In this document: piece by piece, positions 47,845 to 61,411 of the stretch
Position numbering within the stretch: the stretch's first letter is position 1
Layout: each line of letters begins with the position of its first letter
Assembly: GCF_932526225.1 (NCBI RefSeq)
Contig: NC_064048.1
Coordinates: 5,996,627-6,060,626, forward strand
Origin: Nematostella vectensis
Taxonomy: Eukaryota; Cnidaria; Anthozoa; Actiniaria; Edwardsiidae
Reading direction: 5' to 3'
DNA length: 64,000 bases
Translations under genes and position numbers: made by a program
The notes under the pieces: generated by a model
Seen by the model: the letters and a program-made list of their open reading frames with translations, nothing else
The model's database searches: none
Told to the model about the DNA's origin: nothing

Positions 47845-48134
47845 GGTTAAAGAGACTCTTTATGTTATTTACACACCTTGTTATTTATTCATTTGATTGC
47901 TTTTGCGATACAAATAAGCTTTGTATTTCTTGGCTGACAGTAGCGCTCGCCAGCTCGTCATACTTCTTTTTGATGAAACTTGATGGAAATATTGCATTTA
48001 CAAAGAAGCTGTAGCATCTTAAAGAGACTTTTTTTACCACTTGTTATTTATTCATTTGTTTGTTTGTCCGATATAAAAAAGCTTTGTATGTCTTGGCTGT
48101 CAGTGGTGCTCCCCAGCTCATCATATTGTTTCTC
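47845..48134. repeat. Direct duplication, ~172-bp spacing
   Basis: Shared text includes TTAAAGAGACT, CTTGTTATTTATTCATTTG, AAGCTTTGTAT, TCTTGGCTG and CCAGCTC. The left copy starts at about 47848 and the right at about 48020. An additional related piece (ATGGTATATTGCATTTAAAAAGAAGCTGT) is at about 47125. Confidence 0.75.
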
Positions 48135-51100
48135 TTCTTGTTAAAATTTTCTTTTACATTTTTGTCAGGATAATAAAACTCCGGCTCAAAATGCACGTCG
48201 TGGCCCATTATCAATTTCTAAAACCTGCTTGTTTTGTTTGTTTGTTTTTTGGTTGATTCTGGTATGTTTTTGGGTTGATTTTGTTTTAGCGAGATTCACA
48301 AAATCACTCGGCTATGTTAACAAAGCCCGCTGTGAAAAAAAATTCCAAAACTGCCCACGGGCAATATCGTAGGATTCCAGCCCACTAAACAGCCAATAAG
48401 AGCGCGCGTACCATAGTAGTCATATAATAAAGTATGCTATAAAACAAATATCCATGCAAACTGGGCACGATAATTTGGGGAATTCTCCTATGGATCATTA
48501 TCATCCGGAGTCTGCTCTTATCAGAGCGTTCGTGAAACGTTTGCGGGCGGTGATAGGCATATATATGGAAACATCCGAGTGGATCTGAGCGACCGGTTGC
48601 TGGACCACAATGCACCTATCTGTGCTTTAAAATATATCCGATCCCTCGACTCTACATATTCTATTTTGCATTATACAAATGCCCAGTTGTAACAAAAAGT
48701 CTTCATTGTCGTTTTTGGCTCTTTTATGTTTTACAGGTTACCATATTAGATCCCAGACCGCCCTGAATTGCCCCCTTTGCACAAAACATTAGGCAATCGG
48801 GTATATTACAGGCCCGTAGCCGAATGAATTGCAGGTGGCTCGGACAGCGCTCTTATGACTGAATTAAAAAGAAATAGGAATTTAAAAAAAACACTACGAG
48901 CTGGGGAGACATGTATAAACGAGATTGGCATGCTAAATTTGTAAACGCATTCCCGCTTGGAATCTTGACCCAATCTTACACGGGATCGAGGCGTTAAATA
49001 TTGGCAGTGAAATATAATGAACACTCAATATCACATAAAAAGCTTTATTCGGGCATTTTATATTGGACGGGCTTCAATAATTGTATGACTATTTTAACGA
49101 GGGTAAAAGGAAATTAACTTGACAAACATTCTTAAAACGCACAGTTGCAGACATAATCTTAAATTAGTTTTAAAGGGTTTCAGTCAGCCAGTTGTTTGTT
49201 ATTGTTGCGTTCGGCAAATATTCGACAAAACATCTCAATCTATTGAAAAACAACATTTCAAGAATCTTAGATTGCTGATTTACATTCTTACACCATGGTT
49301 TTGGTGATGATTTTATGATTCAGTGAAGAACATTATTAGTAATCTGATTTCGTTTCATATCTCAAGGATATCTGTATTAGACAGAAAATAAAAACGATGA
49401 TGCCTACATCTAGATCTTATATTTTACATCCGAATGGTATAAATTCTACGACTGATATAAATATTTTTAAATTTTCTTTTGAAAATGAAACACAACATCG
49501 ATGAAAGACCCTTATATCTCCAGCAAAAAAATAGAAAGAATCGGAGCACGTCGACACTTACATTTATCTAAATTCCATTTGTGGAACGCTTACGGTAGTT
49601 TACCGAGTTCCGTTCACAGGTCCAAAAACATTCGCTTTAATCAAACCAACACTTCAGTAACATTAAATGAGTCGCGTAAGGACACGTGCCACGAATTAAA
49701 AACCACTAAAAACACAAATCCCGAGCATCCATTTCTTATCCACTTCCTATTACGCCACTGATATCCATTTCACAGTTCTTTAATACAAACTCCAGCTAGA
49801 AGCTAAGAGTAGTATCACGTTCCCTCCATAGTGAATTATTCATCAATGTTTCTTTAATATAAAAATTCCAAGTTCAGACAGAGACAAATGCAAAACAAGA
49901 GATCTTTCCGATACGTTTAAGATAGCGTTGTGTTCCAAAATTTAATATAGAAAGAAAATGTTGGTGCATTGATAACGACAGGCTGTAAATTTACTCGTGC
50001 GAATACATTAACGTAGACATTTTTTGCGTTTTTATTTATTTATTTTATTCTAGTGCTTTTTGCGCTAAATTTATAAAGAAAGTACCTGTTTTAGTTTACA
50101 AGTGAAAACAAAATGATTGCGAAAATGCTTGAAAATTGCTACGCGCGTAAATAGCCTCTTTTAAAATTCATGTCACTATAAATAAAACACATAAAAAACC
50201 TGGGAATAAGGGAAAGAAAAATAAACCTATGATGGGTAGCTTTATTTATGGATTCATAGGTGATAAAAGTGTTTTTCCTAAAAGTGCTTTCCCAGAAAGA
50301 TCTTCACGTTTGATTATTTGTAAACAAATATCTAGAAAAGTGTAAACAAATATCTTCTAAAACACGAAACATTCACTGTGATTTTAACAGCTTTATGTTA
50401 AACAAAAAATAGTAGTATAAAGCGTTGCATTGAATAAAAAGTGTATCATAGAAAGGGAAAATATTTTTTCCAATTCCTTCAATTTTCTCAAATTGTCAAT
50501 TATTTCCTCTTAAATAGCATATAGATATCTTTTTAACCAAAAATTTGCGAAAATCACTTGCAAGTTTTATCTTATTCCTTTATCTTTGTGGATGTATATT
50601 TGAAGATGTAACTAAGTACAAATATTCAGGCGGATCTGGCCTTGAAAATGAAAAAAAAAAACGAACAAAATTTGACTTGCATGCTATTTTCTTGCATAAA
50701 AAAACTGTGTTAATTCAATAAAAAGGCCCCAAATGCACACACGGTTTTTTTTCCTTCACAGGATGTTATAAAAAGTCACATACTTTTATTTCTATTTTTC
50801 TTGTAGATATGAACCGACTCTACAAAAATAAGGATTTTTGTCTTGTCTGGGTCGCATGTTTGGCTTACGAGATAAGTGATGTCACTTTTTATGCTAATCT
50901 TCTGCTAAGGGCGAAAATATTTGGCGTTTTTACAAACTCATTTATCAAATTCTGTCAGTGACGCGGGTTATGATATTGCAACGATATCTCGACTATTTGA
51001 TCTCCAATTTTGTCTCTTTCCCAGTGTAGCCAATATTTCAATTTTCATATTACAAGATTAATAGAAATAAAGCTTAAATGCTTATGATATTACAAGGATT

Positions 51101-54100
51101 TACTTGTTGACTTCTTACTTTGAAAACCGCGATGTATTCTTAAAACAATACTTTCAGCATCTTTGTAGGTATTTTAAGGGCAAACAAATGACTCCATTTT
51201 CTCCTAACAACCGCAAGGAAATCAACATCTTTCTACAAATAGAATCATTATAAGGAACAAAAAAAGGTTTTTAGTTAATGACGCAAAAAGCCGAAATTAA
51301 GCGATGCCTAGATAAAGCGTTGCCTAATGAAAAACCCCGAAACCGCACTTGTATAGTGCTTTTGAAGTCTTCAATTTGCTCATGTATTCATGATATCGCA
51401 GATTCGATAGCTTTTAAAAAAAGTGTTGTTTTCAAAGAGTAAAGTACACAGCATTGTCCTAATAAACGCCTAGCTTTTACATTGCTCGTTCGCTGGAATT
51501 AGATAGTGGTAAAAGAATCACTCGCGATAATAACTGCGTCAATTTTTTTCAATTTTACTATGAAGCTCAGCATCTCAGTATCTTTTTAGCCAACGGGTTA
51601 TTTTGTCTTCTCTACATGGTAAAGGCGAAATGGTAGGGCGACATTTACTTGACAACATAAACGGGAAGTTGATCAAAGGCGCTTCTCCCTGTCTGGTTTT
51701 TAAAAAAAAAATAAAAAAAATAATAAAAAGAAGGTTCATAGGTGGTCAAGCTTAAGTTGGTTTTATTATTGGACCCCCAGCAGAGCGATGGAGCGAACTT
51801 TGTGTAAATTTGTTTTCCTAAGATCATAACAACTGCACCCATGTTTAGTGGTATAACCATATTGTAGGGCCTATTATGTGAAAATAAAATCAAAATATTC
51901 ATTTTTAATGATAGATTTATACCTCATTTACCAAATTCAATGGTAAATATCTAAATGACTTTCTCAAATCCGCCGATGTAAATTGATGTTTCTTATACAT
52001 GTTTTTTTTTTTTTTGTAAGATAACAAAATGGCGGCTGAAAGGATACGCTTTGCAGATTTTAGTTTGAACGCATAGCAGGATTCATAAGGATCGGGGTGT
52101 CTTTATTTCCGCTTTCGCAAGTTGTCGACACAAGGGCGGAGTAAACAGAGAAATATCATAATCAATAATTGATCCAAAGGTAGCCAGTACCATGTTATCG
52201 GGCCCAGGACTTCCTTGATTTTATCTGTAATCTCCGTTAAATTCAGAGTCGTGTTTTCATGCTTTACCTACTAACCGTAATTTGAGTTAAAGATCATTCC
52301 AAACTATATGACTTTAGTGCATAATAAATCCTACAGCTCTCTTTCCAAATAAACCCTCACACGATAATCATTGGTACAAGGCAGTTAATTTTGTAAAAAA
52401 AATATAATGAAACAAAAAAGACAAAAATGATGCTGATGCAGTAATTTATTGCTCAGAAATTTTGTATTTTTAATGATATTTTTTCAAAACGGTTAAAATC
52501 ATGCGAAACCCAACTTAAAAGGCTTCCAAAAAGGGCCCGAAAAGCATAATCAAGTTTTTCAAAATAAACTGTCTTTTGTCTTCACAACTCGTTAAAAAAA
52601 TAATAAGATGGAACACTTTATTGTACTCGCCCTATGAACTAGTGATAACATGGACAAAAATAAAATATCTCAGATATCAGCACATATAAATTGAATTAGA
52701 ATTCGTAAGTAGCAAGCTTAGAGACAAGATTCGTTAAAATGTTTTGTTTTGGGTGGTAGAACATTTTTTGCGATGAGAGGATCGGTTATTTATTTGCCAA
52801 ACAACCTCTTCAAAAGCCCTTTACTTGCCTTTTAATGAGTGTTTGCATTAGGCAGTTGTAATTTTTTTTAAATATAAATCCATTTTCAGATACAATTCTA
52901 TTATTTTCAATTTGATAATTTTTTCTCGTTGAACTTTTTCTGTTTTCTTTCAGTTTTCTTGATAAAGAAAAACCTTGAAGTTCTACTCTAACATGAACAA
53001 TAAATAATGAAATTATTGTAACAACAAAAAAATTCGTTCCAAACAGTAGTCAAACATTAAGAGTCCTGAAAATAATAATTTATTACCTTCTTTACCTTCT
53101 TAGAATAGCAATGAATATCAAACAATTTCCATCGACTAGACAAAGGATAAATTAGTCGAAAAAAACTTATAAAATAAAACAGGATAGCTTAAAGAACAGT
53201 TGCTTTAACCATAAGACGTGACACATAAAACAAAACAAACACAGATAGCAAGTGAATGCAAATAGAAGAAATTTCATTTATGTAGACAAAAAGACGCACA
53301 CAACAACCCGTAGAACGGTATGCAATATAGCACGCTTTTAAAATGTCAAATTCCACATAAAATAAACCCGTCGGATAGCAAATAATGGCATTGTAAATGC
53401 CTTTGAGCGATCTCTTGGTGTTGAAGCGCTAATTAACGGTCGAAAGTTTGCTAGTTCCATTTGGCGAAGTTCACCTGTAGTCTTTTACCCCACGGGGATG
53501 ACATACTTTATCACAAGGCAAATATGACAAAAACCAGCCGCAATCAAGATTCCTAATCGCAAACGAGCGCATCTAACGCAACTTTACTTTGCATCAAACG
53601 CTGTTTTATTTCTTGAATCGAACAAAATGAACGCCGCCCAAAAATTTCCACAGATTAAAAAAAATAACTCGAGGCAATCGACCCGGAAAATTGGTCTTTT
53701 CTCGAAAAAAAAAAATAATTGTTGAATTTCTTGATAAAAAAGGCCAAAGTTAAAGTTGCATTAAACCTTGCCGCTAGTTGAAAAGAGAATCATAATAATA
53801 AAAATTATTTTGTATGTGTGGAGGATGTGTGTGCGTGCTGTTGTTTACTGGCAAATTTAGAGGCGGGTAGGTTATTCCTCTCACACCGAAATTTCTTCGG
53901 CGGAAAGTAGTCGGTAAAGTGGCTATATCGGACCGCGGGATGACTGGATTTATGAAGAAAAAAGCCAAAAGACTAGAACTAAAAGCTTCTTAATGGCGCA
54001 ATTTATGTAAAACCTTGGAGTTGGTGATAAAGGTTGGCAGTGCTCGCTTCATTTTCAATTCCTCGCATCCGATATTCACCTAACCTCCGGCTCTGGATGA

Positions 54101-54706
54101 AAGTAAATACAGCGAATTAACTACCTCTTCTCAAACCCGTCGACAAGTAAAGCACTAATCCCGGGAATATGAACCACGATGAAGGATTAAGTCTTTTGTA
54201 AATTGGTTGAAGGGCAAAAGTCGGGAGGGTAGTGCTTGATAGTCGCCAGAGCAAAGGGATTATTTTTCGGGCATTAAACGGTTAACCGACAAGCGATGTA
54301 TTGAATTTTAAGCTCATATGAAAGTGAATGTTTTAATATTGTCAGAAGACCAATGATTAATTTGAACAGAGCAAGTATCAATTTTTCATCAGCCTAAATT
54401 TAAAATAAGGTGTTATGAGGTTTAAATTTATTTTATGTGAGAAAAACATCTCGACACGAACTTATGAGATTGGATCAGTAATAAAATATTAGCATACCTC
54501 CGACATGTCATAATACTTTGGCTTTAGAAAAAAATAACACAAATTCCCAGTCGCAATACCCACAGCAAATGCAATAAAGCCAAATAAAATGCTACACTGA
54601 TCGACGCTAGGATAAACCGTTTATGAAAACACACAACCTGACATCAACGCGCGCGCGTTAGAATTAATTACATTTTGCGCGCTTAAAAATAAAACATAGT
54701 ACTTAC

Positions 54707-55397
54707 TCTTTTGCACCGGCTTGTTCTTGGTAAGATTGTAGTAGATCATGAAGTACAGCACGCTCATACTTCCAAGAGGAATAAGATACAGCGAAAAGAA
54801 TACAAAGGCAAAGTAGGCGAGGTGCCAGGGGAAGTCGCTCTTAGGCCACGGTTCAATACAACCTTCTCCCTCTCTCACCTCCGAGAACTTAAGCATTGGT
54901 GTCGCCACCAGAATCGCCGCAATCCAGATCCCGATGAGTATGTAAACTGCGTGTCGAGTGCGCATTCGAGGCTTAAGGGGATGCACTATTGCCCGGTATC
55001 TGTCCACCGCGATGACAATAAGAGAACCAACACTCGCGCTAAGGGTAATACCCAGTAGCGAGGTGACAATCTTACAGATGACCAGCCCGAACGGCCAGTT
55101 CTCTAACTTCAGTTTAAGCACATTGAAAGGGACATTTATAAGCACAACGTTAAGGTCAGCGAATGCTAGGTTCGCTATAAAGAGGTTTGTAACTGATTTC
55201 ATCCTCGGGTTTCTATACGCCATGATCACCAGGATATTCCCCAACGCTCCGCAAACAATAATCAATGAGTTGAAAAATGCCCAGGGAATAAACTCGAAGA
55301 CTTGCTCTTCGTGACCCATTAGTGTCTCGTTCGTGCGGTTTGACCACTGATCCATGATTATTTGGCGCACACGACGTCGCAGCAAACAGGAGAGCAC
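54707..55397 (-). CDS. GPCR exon 1: N-terminus to TM5 (neuropeptide-type class A receptor)
   Basis: First coding exon, 230 residues plus one base. Receptor of the rhodopsin class that would couple a peptide ligand to a G protein at the plasma membrane. Landmarks: N-glycosylation sites NRT and NET (20-25); TM1 GALGN (50-54); TM2 LAFAD (77-81); Cys108 before TM3, paired with Cys180 in loop 2; VDRYRAIVHPL (131-141, the DRY motif); TM4 Trp158; TM5 Pro207. DRYRAIVHPLKPRM with CWLPFH in TM6 resembles tachykinin/NPFF/galanin-type peptide receptors; ligand unknown. Joined to 38160-38728 it is 419 aa from the first Met or 405 from Met15, and the shorter start leaves a cleaner extracellular N-terminus. 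Confidence 0.93.
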
Positions 55398-58300
55398 GCG
55401 GATTTCCCTCCAATAGAACTTTCTGTTTCAATCAGAACTCTTGCAAAGTTTGCTGTTGCCGTTTAAGAGTTTTCACTCGGTATGAAGTGCTTCGAGTCCT
55501 TTGGTTTCCTAGCGAGGTTGAGGAGCACTCAGAAAGACAAGTTAGCTCCTAGCTCAAAATTTTAATAAACCAAAGCGAGTTTAATCCTCGCGTAGAAGAC
55601 CATTGCGCGTCCCGAAAAAAAATTAAATTAGCGCAAGGAATCCATACCGTCTTCATAAATTTCGCGATGAAGTTGACAAATGCTCAGCGTCCGTCCTGTT
55701 TTTATCGTTTACTCAGCTTGATGCTATATTTTTGCCTTGAGATCTCGGTTTGACGTCCCAGTCTAATAGATTAAGGTCGCGTAGTACAATTTCTTAGTCT
55801 AACGTACTACTCAAAAACGATGCCATGTTATGCCAGTTGACGCACGAAACAACCTTTCAATTTCTCCAAGCTGACACTCTCAGCATTATGAATATTCATG
55901 AGTGCTAAACTTCCTTGATGGCTCGCTTAACAGTAGACAGTAGCTTGCCTCCAAGACCTAAAAGATGATATAGATGAAATCATATAAATACATTAAGGCG
56001 TCAAGATAGCATTACGTTTGCTAGGGCGTCCTGAGGGTATCTCGTTCATAGTTTGTTTTGATGGGAACTCATCGCCGGTCCAACAATTCGGTGCTCACAA
56101 TTTGAAAAATATCCTAATTGATGTCATTCATACAATACTAATTGTATATCTGCACAACAATTACAGACACACATCAAGCGAACAATTTATTACATATTTC
56201 TTTTTGCCATCTTTCTTTTGAGACTCACACATGACGTAGGTTTATAAGGAAGCAAACCCTTTAGAGTTCAATGTTCGTAGATCATTTGGCGGGAAACTCA
56301 TATTCTACCTCCTCTCAAAGCTCCCATTACTTACCATTCCTTTGTGTGTACTCTCTAGCTAGTACATTCTAGAAAGTTCTAAAACCCCGGGCGCTTGCTA
56401 GACTCGTTCTTGTTTGCGAAAACCTTTAGCCATCCAATGTTTGTACAATCTCAGACTCTGTCGCTTTTTATGCACTGCATAAACTTGACAATTTCTCCCG
56501 CTAAGTAGCTAATCCCAGACGACTGAGATCCACAAAATTTACTCCTGTTTGAATGACGGAAAGGTCTGTTTTTATAGAGTTTGTGACGTGGGTTATTTCG
56601 CTTGTCATTTGGAATGTACCGCGTACTGAGAACAATGTTGCAAGTTTTAGCTCACTCCAGGTGTTTTTCTTGAGCAAACATTGGGGGGTTCTGAATTATC
56701 GCTTTATTTTATGCAGCGTTTTTTTGTCTATTCTTGACACAGATGTTTTCATAGATTTACCAGTATTTCTTGCCGACAGCCCATAAAAAATAATCATCAT
56801 CATAAAAAAAAAAAACTTTTTGACTTAAAAGAAATTCATCCCGCACATTAGTGGCTCGCGCTGGCTGGTGCAATAAGATTTCTAAAATTTATTCAATTGG
56901 GCTTTCTTATCATGAAACGGATTGTGCTGTTATATATCCTTTAATTACAACTGATTCTCAACAGAAATAATACTGACCATCTTTTGCGATTCTCTATCCG
57001 GAAATTCTAAAAAATACTCAAAATTATCCGATCGGTTGCTCATAACGCTTTGTGAACAAAGACATAGAAGCAGAATGCATTATTTTTGTAATAAACCCAT
57101 TTTGTATTGACAAATGCTGTTCTGCATTAAACTACTAAAACTGTTTTGACTAGTGTTACAAAATAAAATAATGGAAGAACCTTTTTTTCAAAACCTCTAA
57201 AAACCAGTCTTGTTTAACATAAAAAAGTGTATTTTGTGACATTTTTGGCACACAATTTAGCCTTAAAATCTTTCTTACAACTTCATATTTCGCTTAGTCT
57301 ATTGATTTTGAGATAAAATTTGAAAACAAAATTTCCCAGCAACAGGGGCTGCATTAATAATGTTTTTTTGATAGTCAACAGACTTAAAGCTAACAAAATT
57401 CGAAAATGTCAAAATGAAATATTTTATTCTTCTGCCAAGCTTCTCAATTGTTGAAAAATAACGACTGCCTGTCCCCCAAAATGCACTTCATACGGTACAC
57501 ATAGCAGACCTAGCATCTTATGATCTTTATTTCAAGAGGGGATGTTGCTATAGTGTATTCAAGTGTAAGCAGAGAATCACCCCAAAGCAAAAAGCTCACA
57601 GAGCCATAAAGCAAACAAAACGACAGCCAAGCTTTTAATTAAAACAAAAGGCAATTACGTTTAGGACAGAGGGAAACGAATGTATCAATAAAAAGGACGG
57701 ATTATTTACGAGGCTTGGTTTATGGACGAAGCGTTTCTTGTGTAAAATTTCCACCATACAATACGACAAATAAAACGACTGCTACTAAACTAAACCATTC
57801 TCACAGATTAAGTAGAATATCATAGCTAAGGGGAGTAGTGTGAATGATATAAGGGTTAGAGCTGACAAATACTCTTGTAGTTGAGCAACCTGAGATTGTC
57901 TAGAAAATATCTAGTCTGACAAACTGGAGTTTAATAGCTGGACACTACCTTTTTTCTATATTCAATGTCTCGAATTCCCATAATTCCAAATTCATCTCCG
58001 CGAGTCCTGTTTGTGGTATCATCAATTGCCAAAGGTTAAAAGGGACAGTGTGTTGTCTTTAAAGTAAGCTAGAGGCGGGAAATACGTTGATCTTTATCGT
58101 TTGTATGTTTATATGAATTTACAGCAGCAACAAGTCGGATGCAAAATTTGCGGAACTAAAAAGCAATTAGTAATTAATAAGTAATCTCTACTACGTTCTC
58201 TAATCGCTATAGTTCTTCTCTTTAAAGTCTGTTAATAACCCCAATTTGGTTGAACACGCGAAAACTGCTTAATGATACCACACGCAGTGTGCGCATTCTT

Positions 58301-59560
58301 TATACGCACTCAAGTTTATACTGCTATTTCGAATGAGGTTGCACCCCCAGAATCCATTTGTAGTAGCCAAGCGTAAATGAAAACAAATCCAGGCTTTCAT
58401 TCGATCTTTTATGTACCTATAAATCCAGAGACAAGATTTTAGCTATCCATTCTTTACCCACGAGCCTCTGCGGGCAACTCTCATAGCAAAGCGCCAGTCT
58501 TACCCAATCAGAATCGAGAAAGCGAGCACAATGTATAATTAATCATCTTGATGATTGACTTGACAACGACATGAGCATGATGGTGATTATGGTGATGATG
58601 ACAATGATAGAGTGATAATAGTGATGATGGTGATAATGATGTAGTCTTGTTTTTGTACCTCTTTAAACGTTCACGTGGTGTTCAGAGACTCAGGATTCAG
58701 CCATTTATACGTTACTCATGAATCACTGAGGGTTACAATACATTGATTTTACGGTAAACTCTGTAAACTTTTAAACATGTATGTAATCCTTTGAGATATA
58801 TTCAGCTCAAAACCATTATAGGGAAGACAGGGTCAGTAGGAGTCCAAATTTACAAAACACAATAATTTATTTCACTTCACCGTATACAGATTTACAAAAT
58901 TAGTGAAAAATAGAATCGTAGACTCCAGCAACATTCCCCTTTATTATCTTAATACTTTGCCGCCTCTTTTGCTATTTTCTTCGGAGGATTAAATATTAGA
59001 GAGAAAATCTCCCTCTCCGATTTCTTATCAAAATCTAATCCCGAGAGGATCTACTAAGTTTTTTCAAAAAGTGTGTTCTTAGCTGCGCATGTTTACTGCG
59101 GTGAGACAAGACAAAGTGGAACTCGTCCTCTAACGTGTCCGTACAGAATTGAACTGTCCGTTCAAAAACTTGTTTATAAGGTCTGTGATACCTCCTCCCC
59201 TACAAGGAAAAACATGAATAAGCGACTCTCCCGAACATGCGCCTCTAAAAGTGTTGCACTCAATAGACTTCAGTGAGGGACAGTACGTAACAAGGGAAGT
59301 AACGATAGCCACACTACATTTTGTCGTACGTTTTTAGAGGATTCTAATCACTTGCAAGCTGTTAAAAAGCAATCTTTATCTAGTGATACGATTTTGTAAT
59401 AAGCCTCCGTAAAAGCCCACGAGTAAGAGCCTCGCCTGGGACAAGACTCAGTTATCGCCGGTATTCGAACAATAAAGATATTTGCAATGTCAATCCGACA
59501 CCGCTAACAAGAATGAAAAGCCATGACTCATCCGGAATTTAGATTGGTTCAACCTATTAC
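55398..59560. other. Upstream flank of the GPCR, no gene seen
   Basis: AT-rich. About 0.5 kb upstream of the GPCR start is the palindrome ATGAATATTCAT (55888-55899). GAT/GTG triplet-like microsatellite sequence lies at 58560-58640. No other coding or RNA feature could be supported. Confidence 0.45.
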
Positions 59561-59564
59561 AAGA

Positions 59565-59723
59565 CAAGGCCGTAGCAGGAGGTAGTGCACTGGTACCCGT
59601 GAACTCCTACTACAGTATGGGCGTGGCTGTACCTAAAAAATATTATGTTGAAATATTATTCTTATGTTTCTGTATCGTGCACCCCACCCCTCCTTCAATA
59701 TCTTGAGACCTGCTACAGCTATG
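59565..59723. mobile_element. CAG...CTG-related element (diverged)
   Basis: Begins CAAGGCCGTAGCAGG and ends CTGCTACAGCTATG, imperfect inverted termini. Flanks are CAAGA (59560-59564) and TAAGA (59724-59728), a 4/5 match. The interior ATGGGCGTGGCTGTACC ties it to 11124-11265 and 39750-39910. Confidence 0.5.
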
Positions 59724-60977
59724 TAAGAAACATTGTTTAATTTTCTCGCTGTTTGCTTTGGCGCTAAAAGATAAGCACTTTGCATGGAGTTTCTAGCGTT
59801 AAAAAACGATCAAGTTTTTCCAAAAGACCTTCAATAAATCTAGAGAGGGGATAGAAAGTACCTTTTATTTGCCTGAGCTACGGATTAAAAAAAAATGTAT
59901 TATACTCGTGAGTATATACTCAACTAAAGCATTGAAAAAAGCGACATATGGTTGCAAGGCTAATGAGTAGTACCGTTTGACTGCCATTTCTAGGCGTCTT
60001 GTTATATTGCATAAATCATATAATAACTAGATTAAGATAGGAGTTAGGCCTGGATATAAGTGTCCATCCAAACAGAAAACTGCCTAATCCTACTTATAAA
60101 TGAAACAGTAAATTTCGCTGCCTCACACAGGATGCATACAATAAATCATTACAAATGACCCACGTCATCAAAACTGTAATTTCCGTAGTAGCTATTTGTC
60201 TAGGCAGAACACGACGCCATTCGCGAAAGGCAGATGACAATTGATTGACATAGTGATGTAACAATTAGCCAAATTACTTGAACAGTTTCCTAAAGCACTT
60301 GTTAGTGGCCGTTTACGATTCTTGAAATTTTCATATTTTCCTTATGTCTTATACAAAAGAGCTATTTAATTAATCGCGAGCTTTTCCATTAACCAAGAAC
60401 ATTTTACTATAACTTTAGCGTCTTCTTATAGAGAAGACTTTCTGCGAACTTCCCTTTTGAAATATTCCCATTACTAGAAAATGGAGGTTGGGGAGGGGGG
60501 TTGTGGGGTTGTGGGGTTGTGGGGCATTTGCCCTAAGTCCCTGCCGGCTACATGAGGTCTGTACGTTTTGACTATACCGTTGTCGCTTCGTAGCAGGGTA
60601 CACTGTTTTTTTGTTTTTTTTGTTTTTTTTTTTTGTTTTTTTTCAAGAACGTCCAGCCTGTGATTTTAAGAACATGCTAAGGACATACCGTCCCAAATAA
60701 TTTTTTTCTTTCCTTTCTTTCCATTCACTTTCCATATTAGTTTTTTTTCATGGGAGAAGAGGGGTGGAGTCTTTATTCAAAAAGTTACATTGCCGAAACA
60801 ATGAAGCGAAATATACCTTGTTACTTACCGAACTTTCTCGAAACCTTTCGCCCACGACAACTGAGACGAGCAGAATCAGCCTGCAGTAACAACAAAATGC
60901 TGTTAATTAAAATGATTTTTATAAACGTCGGTTTCCGTTTAAAAGGCTTACCTCATTTATAATTTAAGGTAACATAA

Positions 60978-61000
60978 ATATATATATATATATATATATA
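60978..61000. repeat. (TA)n microsatellite
   Basis: About eleven TA dinucleotides. Confidence 0.95.
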
Positions 61001-61310
61001 GGTTAAGGTGTACTGTATTATATTACATTATGCCAACTGATATGATAGCAAAATACTAATCCACATACCAAAAATGTGTTAGTTGTCTTGTGTGTCTATA
61101 CTTGAAAAGATAACATGATTGTTTGCAGAATTTGCCAATAAATGGTAACGATTGACTATCCGTCTTAACAAATGTTCCATGAGTTTTGCCTTCGTTTTTG
61201 CGTGTGTTTGATTGAATAACCTGACTGTATGCTTTCTACTTAAAAAAAAACCTTAAAGGTTGATCCATCTGAGCATTCATTTACCATTGGCATAATTAAT
61301 GACTCCACTA

Positions 61311-61411
61311 GACAATCCCCATTATAGCAGCACCATTGTGCTGCTATAATGTGCCCGATTAGATGAGCTGGCTGTGTGCTCGAAACGTATGATTGACTTG
61401 AGGGGATTGTC
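61311..61411. other. Nested inverted repeats with a perfect 14-bp hairpin
   Basis: CATTATAGCAGCAC (61320-61333) pairs exactly with GTGCTGCTATAATG (61338-61351) around a 4-nt loop. Outside it, GACAATCCCC (61311-61320) pairs with GGGGATTGTC (61402-61411). No evidence of transcription. Confidence 0.65.

Larger units (their letters stand above)
38729..54706 (-). other. GPCR intron, 15,978 bp, phase 1
   Basis: The splice sites GTAAGT (54701-54706 on this strand, reversed) and CTCCATCTAG fix the intron. It interrupts the third intracellular loop between TM5 and TM6. Most of it is AT-rich DNA without recognisable genes, plus the small repeats listed separately. Stretches at 40150-41320, 42040-46030, 48140-54600 hold nothing I can name, apart from a perfect hairpin at 43962-43985 and paired palindromes at 44505-44543. 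Confidence 0.85.

Noticed and set aside
54711-55314. Forward-strand frames of 115-118 codons opposite GPCR exon 1
   Set aside because: They are antisense shadows of a well-supported coding exon.
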